NCBI GenBank assembly: GCA_963708515.1 | Contig: CAVPSX010000012.1 | Location: 186,001-250,000 of the forward strand | Direction of reading: 5' to 3' | Source: JAPLJM01 sp963708515 | GTDB lineage: Bacteria > Desulfobacterota > Syntrophia > Syntrophales > Fen-1087 | DNA length: 64,000 bases | In this document: positions 9,839-18,433 of the stretch, piece by piece | Layout: each line of letters starts with the position of its first letter | How positions within the stretch are numbered: position 1 is the first letter of the stretch | Program-made: the position numbers and the translations under genes | Notes under the pieces: model-generated | Database searches by the model: none | The model's input: only the letters and a program-made list of their open reading frames with translations | What the model was told of the DNA's origin: nothing

Positions 9839-10597
9839 ATGTATCCCATCATCGTACTGGTTGTCCTGGTTGTCATGTTTCTCGCGTCGGCGATTCGGAT
9901 TCTGAATGAATACGAACGGGCAGTGATCTTCCGCCTGGGGCGCATTATTGATCAGAAAGGGCCCGGCCTGATCATCCTGATTCCGATTATCGACAAGATG
10001 GTCAAGGTAGATATGCGGACCATCACCATGGACATCCCGCCGCAGGATGTTATTACCCGGGATAATGTTTCCATCAAGGTCAATGCCGTGGTCTATTTCC
10101 GCGTTATTGACGCCAATGCGGCGGTCACCGATGTGGAAAATTACCTGTATGCCACATCGCAGCTTGCCCAGACCACCCTGAGGAGTGTCTGCGGCCAGGT
10201 GGAACTGGACGAGATTTTGTCGCAAAGGGAAAAGATCAACATGCATCTGCAGGAAATCCTCGATCGCAGCACTGATTCCTGGGGGATCAAGGTTTCCCTG
10301 GTAGAGGTCAAGCAAATCGACCTGCCCGAGGAGATGAAACGGGCTATCGCCAAACAGGCCGAGGCGGAGCGTGAACGACGCGCCAAGGTCATTAACGCTG
10401 AAGGCGAATTCCAGGCGGCTGAAAAACTCGTTGAAGCGGCGGCGCTGATGGAGAAACAGCCAATGTCCCTGCAGCTTAGGTATCTGCAGACGCTGAACCA
10501 GGTCGCTGCGGAAAACAATTCCACGACGCTTTTCCCCATCCCGATCGATTTGTTCAAGCCGTTTCTGAAGCTGGCGGAAAAGTTAGATGCTCGATAA
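9839..10597 (+). CDS. Slipin (stomatin/SPFH membrane protein)
   Basis: This 252-residue SPFH protein has an N-terminal hydrophobic hairpin (YPIIVLVVLVVMFLAS), then RILNEYERAVIFRLGR and the prohibitin-type core with GPGLIILIPIIDKMVKVDMR, and ends in an alanine/glutamate-rich coiled coil. Slipins form membrane microdomain scaffolds and are partners of NfeD proteases. A strong Shine-Dalgarno (GAAGGAGG) selects ATG 9839. It lies 20 bases after nfeD and 15 before a small membrane protein, so the three form an operon. Confidence 0.94.
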   Translation: MYPIIVLVVLVVMFLASAIRILNEYERAVIFRLGRIIDQKGPGLIILIPIIDKMVKVDMRTITMDIPPQDVITRDNVSIKVNAVVYFRVIDANAAVTDVENYLYATSQLAQTTLRSVCGQVELDEILSQREKINMHLQEILDRSTDSWGIKVSLVEVKQIDLPEEMKRAIAKQAEAERERRAKVINAEGEFQAAEKLVEAAALMEKQPMSLQLRYLQTLNQVAAENNSTTLFPIPIDLFKPFLKLAEKLDAR

Positions 10598-10612
10598 AGG
10601 AGGGGGCAAGGG

Positions 10613-10933
10613 GTGGAGAAAAGAGAAAAACGGCATCTTCTAACCGGCGGCTTGATTCTGATCACGCTTGGCGTTCTGATCATTTTGCACAAGACTGCCG
10701 TTTTCGGATTCGATAAAAGTTGGCCCATCCTCCTGATTGTCATCGGTATCGGCGCGATTGCCCAGCGCGTCAAAGACCTCGGGGGCTGGTTCATCATGGC
10801 GTCCGGCCTCGTTCTGTTGCTGATGCAAAACCGGCAACTGGATATTCAGATGGTCTCCACCTATATTCTGCCGCTGCTGCTGATACTGGTCGGCGCCAAC
10901 ATCATTCGAAAGTATTTCAGGAAAAAGGGATGA
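10613..10933 (+). CDS. Small membrane protein, LiaI/LiaF N-terminal-like transmembrane repeat
   Basis: This is a 106-residue protein with four predicted membrane stretches arranged as two similar hairpins (GGLILITLGVLIIL, WPILLIVIGIGAIAQ, GWFIMASGLVLLL, YILPLLLILVGANII). The pattern resembles the LiaI-LiaF-like/DUF5668 transmembrane region seen in envelope-stress proteins. The start is GTG at 10613 behind AAAGGAGGGGG. It sits in the nfeD-slipin operon, so a membrane-organisation role is reasonable, but the exact function is unknown. Confidence 0.75.
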   Translation: MEKREKRHLLTGGLILITLGVLIILHKTAVFGFDKSWPILLIVIGIGAIAQRVKDLGGWFIMASGLVLLLMQNRQLDIQMVSTYILPLLLILVGANIIRKYFRKKG

Positions 10934-11595
10934 TAGGGATTGAAAAGACTTTAATTCTCTGCGACTTTGACGGAACAGCCAGCCCGACAGATGTAGGAAA
11001 TCAACTCCTGGAGCGGTTCTCCGGGGACGGTTGGGAGGAAATAGACCGCGATTATTGTGCCGGAAAGATCGGTTCCCGGGCGGCTTACACAAGAATCGCG
11101 CCCCTGTTCAAAGGAAACAGGACAGACATGCTTGAATATGTTCTGGCCACGGCAACGCTGGACAGAGATTTTAACTTATTTTACCGGCTTTGCCGGCAAA
11201 ACGAGATCGATGTAAAAATCGTCTCCGACGGGCTGGATTTCTACATTGAAGCGCTCCTGACCAAACATGGCCTTACGCAGATGGTGTACCACGCCAACTG
11301 TGCCGTTTTTGAGGAGCAGGGAAGGGTGTCCTTTGAATTTCCCGGTGTCAGCGAGGATTGCGGCCGGTGCGGCAATTGTAAGCGAGCCATCCTGAAACGA
11401 TACCGCCCGTCCTACAGCCGGATCATCTATATCGGCGACAGTTATTCCGATATCTGTCCAGCAAGAGACGCCGACCTTGTTTATGCGAAGACAGTACTGT
11501 ACGCAAAGCATTCACATAACGGAAATCATTGTATCTACTTTGAACACTTCGATGACGTTATAAAATCCCTGCAAGACCAGGGCGTCTTGGCCTGA
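10930..11595 (+). CDS. HAD phosphatase of the MtnX/phosphoserine phosphatase-like group
   Basis: The 221-residue soluble HAD hydrolase has the nucleophile motif DFDGTASPTD near the N-terminus and motif III/IV GDSYSDICPARDAD. A cysteine pair (CGRCGNC) lies in the cap region. The arrangement matches MtnX-like 2-hydroxy-3-keto-5-methylthiopentenyl-1-phosphate phosphatases and the related DUF/PSPase group, but no other methionine-salvage gene is nearby. The substrate therefore cannot be assigned. ATG 10930 overlaps the preceding stop (ATGA), indicating translational coupling to the membrane-protein operon. Confidence 0.78.
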   Translation: MIGIEKTLILCDFDGTASPTDVGNQLLERFSGDGWEEIDRDYCAGKIGSRAAYTRIAPLFKGNRTDMLEYVLATATLDRDFNLFYRLCRQNEIDVKIVSDGLDFYIEALLTKHGLTQMVYHANCAVFEEQGRVSFEFPGVSEDCGRCGNCKRAILKRYRPSYSRIIYIGDSYSDICPARDADLVYAKTVLYAKHSHNGNHCIYFEHFDDVIKSLQDQGVLA

Positions 11596-11655
11596 GTGAC
11601 GCCCGGCGCAGCGCCTAACCTTGATGCACTCTCAAAAAGTTAAAATAATGAGCCG

Positions 11656-12513
11656 TCAACCTTTTGTGGTCGTTTCTTTCTGAACCTTGCTGAACCCTTC
11701 ATCCAGAAGCCTTATCGTCTCTCTGAGCCGTATGCCGGGGGTCCGCGAACCTAGAACTACGGCAATCAGGCGAGTGTTGCCCTGCACGGCTGTCGCCGCG
11801 AGGTTATAGCCAGATGCGTGGACGAAGCCGGTTTTAATGCCGTCCGTTCCGGGATAGCGCGTAAGCAGCAGATTGTGATTGTGCTGGGTAATGTTATGAT
11901 AAGTATAGGATTGCGTCGAATGAAGTTGCAGGGATTGAGGAAACCGCCGCAGGTAATCGCGGGAAAGGATGGCGATGTCTCTGGCCGTCGTCGTTTGCCC
12001 TTTAGCCGGCAGGCCGTGGGGGTTTTTGAAGCGGCTGTGAAGCATTCCCAGTTGCCGGGCCTTTGCATTCATGCGGTCGACAAACCTGTCTGTGTCTCCT
12101 GCAATGTATTCCGCCAGGGCCACCGCGGCGTCGTTAGCGGAAACGACGCCAACGCCCTTGATCAATTCCTCCAATGTGACTTCGCTGCCCGGTTCGAGGA
12201 ACATCCGGGAGCCCCTTGTGCGCCGGGCTTTCTTGCTGATCCTGACTTTATCCTGGAGAGTCACCATCCCTTCGCTGAGCGCTTCATAGACCAGATAAAG
12301 CGACAGGACTTTCGTGACGGAAGCCGGCTGCACCGGACGATCGGGATTTTCTGCGTATAGAATCCGTCCCTTATCGGTCTCCATGACAATGGCGGACCGG
12401 TATTTTCCCGGGATACTGGTGCGGCGCGATCTGGCCGCTGTCGAGTCTTCAGGGAGCATTAAGACAAGGATGGAGAGGATCAGCGTGAAAAGAAGAAGCC
12501 GTCTATGGACCAT
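11656..12513 (-). CDS. dacA: D-alanyl-D-alanine carboxypeptidase (PBP5/6-like, DacA family)
   Basis: This is an exported penicillin-binding serine peptidase that trims peptidoglycan pentapeptides. The signal peptide is RRLLLFTLILSILVLML. Catalytic motifs are SVTK (residues 65-68), SAND and KTGF in order, all intact. The protein is 285 residues, shorter than PBP5 because it lacks the C-terminal beta domain and amphipathic anchor, so it may be periplasmic and soluble. It converges with the HAD phosphatase gene. The upstream side holds an inverted-repeat element. Confidence 0.92.
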   Translation of the reverse strand: MVHRRLLLFTLILSILVLMLPEDSTAARSRRTSIPGKYRSAIVMETDKGRILYAENPDRPVQPASVTKVLSLYLVYEALSEGMVTLQDKVRISKKARRTRGSRMFLEPGSEVTLEELIKGVGVVSANDAAVALAEYIAGDTDRFVDRMNAKARQLGMLHSRFKNPHGLPAKGQTTTARDIAILSRDYLRRFPQSLQLHSTQSYTYHNITQHNHNLLLTRYPGTDGIKTGFVHASGYNLAATAVQGNTRLIAVVLGSRTPGIRLRETIRLLDEGFSKVQKETTTKG

Positions 12514-12533
12514 GGGGTATTTTCCTCATTCAG

Positions 12534-12688
12534 TATGAGACCGTTGAAAAATGGCTTCGCCGCGGCTCAAAATCTTTTTCGCTTGGAATATGATCATGCT
12601 TAAATATGAAATCAATAAATTAGTCTAATGCCTGGAAAGTCGAAAAATCTTTGATTCACCGCTAGCGAACCATTTTCAAACGTTTATA
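12534..12688. repeat. MITE-like inverted-repeat element, family 2, copy A
   Basis: About 155 bases whose ends are imperfect inverted repeats some 40 bases long. The left end reads GTTGAAAAATGGCTTCGC and the right end is close to its complement (GCGAACCATTTTCAAACG). The interior contains CAATAAATTAGTCTAATGCC. A clearly related copy lies at 50546-50825. No coding capacity is seen. It fills the space between dacA and hemW. Confidence 0.75.
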
Positions 12689-12706
12689 AAATTATAAATT
12701 TGTTCA

Positions 12707-13837
12707 TCAAAGCATCAGCGCGAGCCGGTCGGCCACAGCCAGTCCCCTGCGCGTCGGTTTTAGAAAACCATCCCGGATGATAATGAATCCCTGTCGGACC
12801 ATGTCATCAAGATTTTTCCTTTTTTCCGGGGAAGCTGTATTCTGTTGATCCGAAAAATGCTGCATGGGGATACCTTCTCCTGTCCGTAAACCCAGGAAGC
12901 AGGTTTCCAGTCTTTTCTGCGAGAGGGTTAGCTGTTCGAAACCTTCAACCGGTCGCCTGCCTTCCCGAAGGTCAATAAGGTATTGCTTGAGCGACCGGTG
13001 GTTCCACCAGCGCCTTTGACCGGAGAAGGAGTGTGCGGCGGGACCGAGACCCAGATAGGGGCTATGGCGCCAGTATTTTTGATTATGCCGGGACTTGCTG
13101 CTTTCATCCCGGGCAAAGTTGGAGACTTCGTAATGAAGATAACCGGCTTCTTCGAGAATATCCGCAGTCGTCATAAAAAAATCAACCTGTCCATCCTCAT
13201 CGGGAAGTGCAAATTCACCGTTCTTATGTCTGTGCCCGAGCGGGGTGTCGTCTCCGAGGCCCAACTGATAGCAGGAGAGATGTTCCGGCTCAAAGGAAAG
13301 CGCCCGGGTGAGGGTGTTCTTCCAGGACAGAAGGGACTGATTCGGAATGCCGTAGATCAAGTCAAGGCCGATATTGTCAAAACCGGCTGCCCTGGCTTGC
13401 TTGATGCTCTCAAGGGCCTGCTTGTGTGAATGGCGGCGGTCCAGAAAGCGCAGGACATCTTCGTCAAATGACTGGATACCGAGATTGAGGCGGTTAACGC
13501 CTGTCCGTCGCAGGGATGTCAGGAAATTCGGATGTGTGTCGGCCGGGTTCGTCTCCACTGTTATCTCGGCATCAGCGGCAATCGAGAAGGTATTGCCGGC
13601 CTGTGTCAGCATTTCGGACAGAGAGGCGCCGGAGAGCAGAGAAGGGGTACCGCCGCCGATGTAAATCGTGTCGAAACAATCAAAATCATGAACATATAAA
13701 GACATTTCTTCAAGTATAGCTTTAATAAATTCCGGGATGTCTGAAAGGGATGTGACCGAATAAAAATCACAATAACCGCATTTGGTTTCACAGAAAGGGA
13801 CGTGGATATAAAGGCCGGGCTGTGCCATTTGCATCAA
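12707..13837 (-). CDS. hemW: Radical SAM heme chaperone HemW (coproporphyrinogen III oxidase-like)
   Basis: The 376-residue radical SAM protein has the cluster motif CETKCGYC (cysteines 16, 20 and 23). It also has the GGGTPSLL motif that follows in HemN/HemW proteins and the C-terminal HemN_C domain. It lacks the extra N-terminal region of true HemN, and HemW proteins act as heme chaperones rather than coproporphyrinogen dehydrogenases. The start overlaps the lepA stop by four bases. lepA-hemW is a very common bacterial pair. Confidence 0.93.
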   Translation of the reverse strand: MMQMAQPGLYIHVPFCETKCGYCDFYSVTSLSDIPEFIKAILEEMSLYVHDFDCFDTIYIGGGTPSLLSGASLSEMLTQAGNTFSIAADAEITVETNPADTHPNFLTSLRRTGVNRLNLGIQSFDEDVLRFLDRRHSHKQALESIKQARAAGFDNIGLDLIYGIPNQSLLSWKNTLTRALSFEPEHLSCYQLGLGDDTPLGHRHKNGEFALPDEDGQVDFFMTTADILEEAGYLHYEVSNFARDESSKSRHNQKYWRHSPYLGLGPAAHSFSGQRRWWNHRSLKQYLIDLREGRRPVEGFEQLTLSQKRLETCFLGLRTGEGIPMQHFSDQQNTASPEKRKNLDDMVRQGFIIIRDGFLKPTRRGLAVADRLALML

Positions 13838-15630
13838 TCCGTATCGGATCTTAAAACAGACAGGAAGGCGCTTTGCGGAATACTCACCGAGCCGATCATT
13901 TTCATGCGTTTCTTGCCTTTCTTCTGCTTTTCCAGCAGTTTTCGCTTACGCGTGATATCGCCGCCGTAACATTTTGCCGTCACGTCTTTCCGGAAGGCGG
14001 AAATAGTCGTTCGTGAGACGATTTCTCCACCGATCACGCCCTGGATAGCAATCTTGAACATCTGTTTCGGGATCTCCTCCTTCAAGCGTTCGCAGGCCTG
14101 AAGGCCTCTGGCGCGGGCCCGCTCGCGATGCACGATCTGCGAAAGGGCGTCCACCTTTTCACCGTTTACGAGGATATCCAGTAAAACCAGGTTGCTTTCG
14201 CGGTAATCGATGATGTCGTAATCGAAGGAGCCATAACCCTGCGTGAGGGATTTGAACCGGTCATAGAAATCAAAGATCACTTCGGCCAGAGGCATCTCAT
14301 AGAGAAGCTCCACGCGGCCCGGTCCAGTATAGCTCAGGGTGGAGTTGGCGCCCCGCTTATCCATGCAGAGCTTCATGATGGAACCGAGATAGCGTTCCGG
14401 CATCATCATTGTGGCCCGGATATAGGGTTCATCGGATTTTGCAATGGAGGCCGGGTCCGGATAATGGGAAGGATTGTCCACATCGAGCACTGCGCCGTTT
14501 TTCAGGGTAAGGCGGTAGCGGACGCTGGGAACGGACAGGATGATGGACAGATCGTATTCCCGCTCGAGCCTTTCCTGAACGATATCCAGATGCAGCAGCC
14601 CGAGGAATCCGCAGCGGAAACCCTGTCCCAGGGCGACGGAAGAGTCTTTCTGATAAATGAAGGAGGCGTCGTTGAGCTTGAATTTATCCAGCGAGTCCGC
14701 CAGGTCTTCATAATCATCGGAGGCAATGGGATAAATGGAGGCAAAGACGACTGGCTTGACTTCCTTGAATCCGGGCAGAGGTTTTTCACAAGGCCGGTTG
14801 TCCAGTGTGATCGTATCCCCCGTATGGACATCGGAGACCGTCTTCACGCCGGCGATGATATAACCCACTTCGCCCGCGGCAATGCGATCGCGTTTTTCCC
14901 GGGTCAGGCGGAAATGGCCGACTTCTTCGACCCTGTAAACGGCATTATTGAACATCAGGCGGATCGTGTCTCCGGCTTTTACCTGGCCTGTAAAGATGCG
15001 ACAATGGATCACGGTGCCACGGAATGAATCATAATTGGCATCAAAGATCAGCGCCGCCAGTGGCGATTCCGGATCGCCTGTCGGTGGCGGAATCCGCTCG
15101 ACAATGGCTTCCAAAATCTCCTCGATACCGATTCCATCCTTGGCCGAGCATTGCAGATGACTGTCTGCGTCCAGTCCCAGTTCCGCATCGATCTGCCCGA
15201 TCACGCGCTCTACATCCGCAGAGGGCAGGTCGATCTTGTTGATGACAGGGATGATTTCGAGGTCGTGTTCCATCGCAAGGTAAAGATTGGCCAAAGTCTG
15301 AGCCTGGACGCCCTGGGCCGCGTCGATCAGAAGCAGAACGCCCTCGCAGGAGGCGAGCGACCGGGAGACCTCGTAGGAAAAATCAACGTGCCCCGGGGTA
15401 TCGATGAGATTGAGTGTACAGGTCATTCCATTCCGGGCCTTGTAGGGAAGGCAGATCGCCTGACTTTTGATGGTAATCCCTCGTTCCCGTTCGATATCCA
15501 TATTGTCGAGGATCTGATCCTTGAAATTCCGCTCACTGACCACGCCGGTATATTGGATCAGCCTGTCCGCCAGCGTGGACTTGCCGTGGTCGATATGGGC
15601 GATGATGCTGAAATTACGAATATTTTCCAT
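13834..15630 (-). CDS. lepA: Elongation factor 4 (LepA)
   Basis: This is the 598-residue translational GTPase that acts on stalled or mistranslocated ribosomes. G1 is AHIDHGKST (residues 11-19), followed by DTPGH and NKIDLP. The EF-G-like domains and the LepA-specific C-terminal domain ending in KGKKRMKMIG complete the protein. Length and motifs are normal. It is followed directly by hemW with a four-base overlap. Confidence 0.97.
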   Translation of the reverse strand: MENIRNFSIIAHIDHGKSTLADRLIQYTGVVSERNFKDQILDNMDIERERGITIKSQAICLPYKARNGMTCTLNLIDTPGHVDFSYEVSRSLASCEGVLLLIDAAQGVQAQTLANLYLAMEHDLEIIPVINKIDLPSADVERVIGQIDAELGLDADSHLQCSAKDGIGIEEILEAIVERIPPPTGDPESPLAALIFDANYDSFRGTVIHCRIFTGQVKAGDTIRLMFNNAVYRVEEVGHFRLTREKRDRIAAGEVGYIIAGVKTVSDVHTGDTITLDNRPCEKPLPGFKEVKPVVFASIYPIASDDYEDLADSLDKFKLNDASFIYQKDSSVALGQGFRCGFLGLLHLDIVQERLEREYDLSIILSVPSVRYRLTLKNGAVLDVDNPSHYPDPASIAKSDEPYIRATMMMPERYLGSIMKLCMDKRGANSTLSYTGPGRVELLYEMPLAEVIFDFYDRFKSLTQGYGSFDYDIIDYRESNLVLLDILVNGEKVDALSQIVHRERARARGLQACERLKEEIPKQMFKIAIQGVIGGEIVSRTTISAFRKDVTAKCYGGDITRKRKLLEKQKKGKKRMKMIGSVSIPQSAFLSVLRSDTD

Positions 15631-15640
15631 AAATTAACTT

Positions 15641-15672
15641 AAAAAGCCCTCACATGCTTCGGAGGGCTTTTT
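15641..15672 (-). terminator. Rho-independent terminator downstream of adk
   Basis: The arms AAAAAGCCCTC (15641-15651) and GAGGGCTTTTT (15662-15672) are fully complementary around a 10-base loop. On the reverse strand the stem is followed by a U run, so it terminates transcription from adk before lepA. Its symmetric A/T flanks could also work in the other direction. Confidence 0.85.
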
Positions 15673-15695
15673 GCATTCCTTCTGACGTCCTCGTT

Positions 15696-16370
15696 TCATG
15701 CCAATTTTTTCTGAAGATCTTCAGCGACTTCCTTGACGCCGGGCAGACCATCTACGCCGATGACCTTGACCCGTTCCTTGAAGTAATTGACGCCCGCCAG
15801 CGTGCCTGTTTTGGTGTCGTAATAGATATTGTGCCGCTTGTCAATGGCGCCTTCGTCCTGGTCGTCGGCGCGCGCTGTCAGGGTTTCGCAGCCGCAAACC
15901 CGGCAGACCGTCTTGCCGTCTTTTTCCGCCGGTTTGATAGCGTCGATGAAAATATTGTTCGGATGGTTGTTGTCCGTGGCGCAGAGACGCCGGCCCATGA
16001 TGCGGTTTTTTGAGGTTTGACGATCAAGGAGGATTTCAATCACGTAGTCCAGCTTGATGTTTTCCTTAACGAGGGCTTGCCAGAGGGCTTCGGCCTGTGC
16101 GAGATTGCGAGGGAACCCATCGAGGAGCCAGCCTTTATTACAATCGTCTTCCTTCAGGCGATTCAGGATCATCGGAATCGTGATTGCGTCCGGAACCAGT
16201 TCTCCCCGGTCAATATAGCCTTTTGCCTGCTTCCCCAGGTCGGTGCCTTTTTTGATGTTTTCCCTGAAGATCACGCCGGTTTCAATGTGGGGCACGCCGA
16301 ATTTCTTCTGTACAACAGCACCCTGGGTGCCCTTGCCGCTGCCGTTGGGTCCAAAAATCAGAATGTTCAT
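15696..16370 (-). CDS. adk: Adenylate kinase
   Basis: This 224-residue enzyme interconverts AMP + ATP and 2 ADP. The P-loop is GPNGSGKGTQ (7-16), followed by DGFPRN and a lid region carrying CRVCGCETLTARADD. The AMP-binding segment reads HIETGVIFRENI, unlike the usual STGDMLR-type motif, so this belongs to a divergent adenylate kinase branch. The lid cysteines suggest metal binding, but only an incomplete set is visible. It is followed by a clear terminator. Confidence 0.9.
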   Translation of the reverse strand: MNILIFGPNGSGKGTQGAVVQKKFGVPHIETGVIFRENIKKGTDLGKQAKGYIDRGELVPDAITIPMILNRLKEDDCNKGWLLDGFPRNLAQAEALWQALVKENIKLDYVIEILLDRQTSKNRIMGRRLCATDNNHPNNIFIDAIKPAEKDGKTVCRVCGCETLTARADDQDEGAIDKRHNIYYDTKTGTLAGVNYFKERVKVIGVDGLPGVKEVAEDLQKKLA

Positions 16371-16531
16371 GCTGAAAACTCCTTTCGAAAGTTCCTTAGA
16401 AAAAAAGATTGCCCCTTATAAAGGATTGTCTTCTTTTCTGCAATGAAAAATGTTGCAGGAAAACATGCCAGCCGGTTTGGGGAAAAAGCGAATGGTTTGA
16501 TTGCGGCGACCTGCCGCAGTGATCAGTGTCC

Positions 16532-16723
16532 TCAGCCTGTGCCGCAGCTGGTGGCTGCGCAGGAATTGCATCCTGACTTCCCGCCGGCAAAGGCGGACAT
16601 CATCTTTGTGTTTTTTCCGGATTTGCAGGCTGGACAGACGATCTTTAATTTCTCGTCGCTGGATCGGAAAAGCACTTCAAATTCATTATTGCATTTTTTA
16701 CACTGGAATTCATAAATCGGCAT
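16532..16723 (-). CDS. FmdB family zinc-ribbon protein
   Basis: The 63-residue protein begins MPIYEFQCKKC, the hallmark of the FmdB/CxxC_CxxC_SSSS regulatory zinc-ribbon family. The metal site is CKKC plus CPAC. The C-terminal tail is rich in glycine, serine and cysteine (GCNSCAATSCGTG). The family is named after a putative regulator of formamidase/formylmethanofuran genes, but its role in bacteria is unproven. It lies 160 bases upstream of adk on the same strand. Confidence 0.9.
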   Translation of the reverse strand: MPIYEFQCKKCNNEFEVLFRSSDEKLKIVCPACKSGKNTKMMSAFAGGKSGCNSCAATSCGTG

Positions 16724-16814
16724 GGGTTGTTTCTCCGTAATGAATTATTAAACAATCTAGGGGATGATCCCGTAAATGTCAAGTCTTCCGGATTGACCGC
16801 CCGCGACAGTTGTG

Positions 16815-16941
16815 TTATTACTCCGGCAGCCATAAATATCAACACGGTCTTTCCCGTGAAAGCGGGAATCCAGGACGGTACTGGATTCCGGGTCAAGCCC
16901 GGAATGACAACCTTTAACATATTTACTTGCCGGAGAAATAA
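16815..16941. mobile_element. MITE-like element, family 1, copy A
   Basis: This 127-base element is bounded by TTATTACTCCGGCAG (16815-16829) and TTGCCGGAGAAATAA (16927-16941), near-perfect terminal inverted repeats. The interior carries two opposed CCGGAAT/ATTCCGG-type arms (around 16850-16905) that would fold into a second hairpin. The same element occurs at 50638-50761. It has no coding capacity and is probably a non-autonomous element moved in trans. Confidence 0.8.
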
Positions 16942-16985
16942 AAAGCAGGGACAATAAAACCGGCGTAGGCGCAGAGGAGCACAGC

Positions 16986-18170
16986 ATGGCCATATCGAAG
17001 AAAATAAAGGGATTTATCAGCCAGTCTTCCTGGATCAGAAAGATGTTTGAGGAGGGCGTCAACCTCAAAAAACAGTATGGGGCGGATCAGGTTTTTGATT
17101 TCAGCCTGGGCAACCCCAATATCGATCCGCCTGCGTCCTTCAAGGAACATCTGAGCCGGATTGTCGGGATCGACACGCCCGGCAGGCACGCCTACATGCC
17201 CAATGCCGGGTATCCGGAAACCCGCGCCGCAGTGGCCGCCTATCTCAGCCGGAATCATGAGGTCACCCTGACGGCCGATCATATCATGATGACCTGCGGC
17301 GCCGGGGGCGCCTTGAATGTCATTCTGAAGACACTGTTGGACGCCGGAGACGAGGTCCTGACGCCGGCGCCCTTTTTTGTGGAATATCGTTTTTATGCGG
17401 ACAATGCCGGCGGCGTCCTGAAAACAGTTCAAACAAAGGAGGCTTTTTCTCTCGATCTGGAGGCCATGACAGACGCCATCAACGACAGGACCAAGGTTGT
17501 CCTGATCAACTCGCCCAATAATCCCACGGGCAAGGTTTATGACGAAGCATCCATCCGGAAACTGGCCGATCTGCTTCGGGAAAAGAGCCGGGCTATGGGA
17601 AAGGTTATCTACCTTGTTTCCGACGAGCCCTACAGCGAGATCGTCTATGACGGCATCCAGGTTCCCAGTATTCTGAAGGCCTACGCCAGCAGCATCATTG
17701 CCACATCCTATTCCAAGAGTCTTTCCCTGCCGGGCGAACGGATCGGATTCATCGCCGTCAATCCGGACATCTTTGACTTGGACGAAGTCATCAGCGGCAT
17801 GGTCCTGTGCAACCGCATTCTCGGTTTCGTCAATGCGCCCGCCCTGATGCAGCGGGTGATTGCGGGCATCCAGGGCACGCGCGTGGATGTGTCGGCATAC
17901 AAGCGAAAGCGCGACCTGCTCTGTGAGGGGTTGTCCGCCTGCGGATATGACTTCCAGAAACCGCAAGGGGCTTTTTATCTTTTTCCGAAATCGCCGATTC
18001 CGGACGATGTGGAATTTGTCAGGGCCCTGCAGAAAAGAAGGATACTGACCGTGCCGGGCAGCGGTTTCGGCGGGCCGGGGCACTTTCGCATCGCCTACTG
18101 CGTGGACGATAAAACCATTGTCAATGCCATGGTTGGCTTTGCCGAAACCATGAAGGAATTCAGTACCTGA
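16986..18170 (+). CDS. Class I/II pyridoxal-phosphate aminotransferase
   Basis: The 394-residue fold-type I aminotransferase has the PLP-binding lysine in SYSKSLSLPGERIGF (K244). The NSPNNPTGKVYD motif and the arginine region FRIAYC near the C-terminus are present. The N-terminal SSWIRKMFEEG is found in a clade annotated as aspartate/aromatic aminotransferases of anaerobes. The amino-acid specificity cannot be read from sequence. It stands alone, convergent with the acylphosphatase gene. The upstream space holds a MITE-like element. Confidence 0.88.
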   Translation: MAISKKIKGFISQSSWIRKMFEEGVNLKKQYGADQVFDFSLGNPNIDPPASFKEHLSRIVGIDTPGRHAYMPNAGYPETRAAVAAYLSRNHEVTLTADHIMMTCGAGGALNVILKTLLDAGDEVLTPAPFFVEYRFYADNAGGVLKTVQTKEAFSLDLEAMTDAINDRTKVVLINSPNNPTGKVYDEASIRKLADLLREKSRAMGKVIYLVSDEPYSEIVYDGIQVPSILKAYASSIIATSYSKSLSLPGERIGFIAVNPDIFDLDEVISGMVLCNRILGFVNAPALMQRVIAGIQGTRVDVSAYKRKRDLLCEGLSACGYDFQKPQGAFYLFPKSPIPDDVEFVRALQKRRILTVPGSGFGGPGHFRIAYCVDDKTIVNAMVGFAETMKEFST

Positions 18171-18432
18171 TTTTGAAGTCCTCGTATTGAGCGGAAAAGG
18201 GCTCTTCCTGGACGTCCACATGGGTCACATGGGCCGATGCAGGGCCTTTCCAGCACCAGGCCAGCATGGCGTCCACCGCGGCGTCATCCCCCTCGAAGAG
18301 CACTTCCACGCGCCCGTCGTCCAGATTCCGCACCCAGCCTCCGAGGTTCAGAGACCGGGCCGTCTTCACGGTATAATGCCGGAAGGCCACCCCCTGGACC
18401 CTGCCCGAAATGAAAACATGCACGCATTTCAT
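18160..18432 (-). CDS. acyP: Acylphosphatase
   Basis: The 90-residue enzyme hydrolyses acyl phosphates. The signature GRVQGVAFRHYT contains catalytic R18, and N36 in GWVRNLDDG is the second catalytic residue. Its start lies one base beyond the ligA stop, so it is cotranscribed with ligA. Its own 3' end overlaps the convergent aminotransferase gene by 11 bases. Confidence 0.95.
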   Translation of the reverse strand: MKCVHVFISGRVQGVAFRHYTVKTARSLNLGGWVRNLDDGRVEVLFEGDDAAVDAMLAWCWKGPASAHVTHVDVQEEPFSAQYEDFKIRY

Positions 18433-18433
18433 G

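Noticed and set aside
11596..11655. GGCGC-A-GCGCC as terminator between the HAD phosphatase and dacA genes
   Set aside because: The stem is only five bases with a one-base loop and no T run follows.
16923..18221. 432-codon reverse-strand frame opposite the aminotransferase
   Set aside because: It is a shadow of the aminotransferase gene, whose motifs (PLP lysine, NSPNNPTG) are intact on the plus strand.
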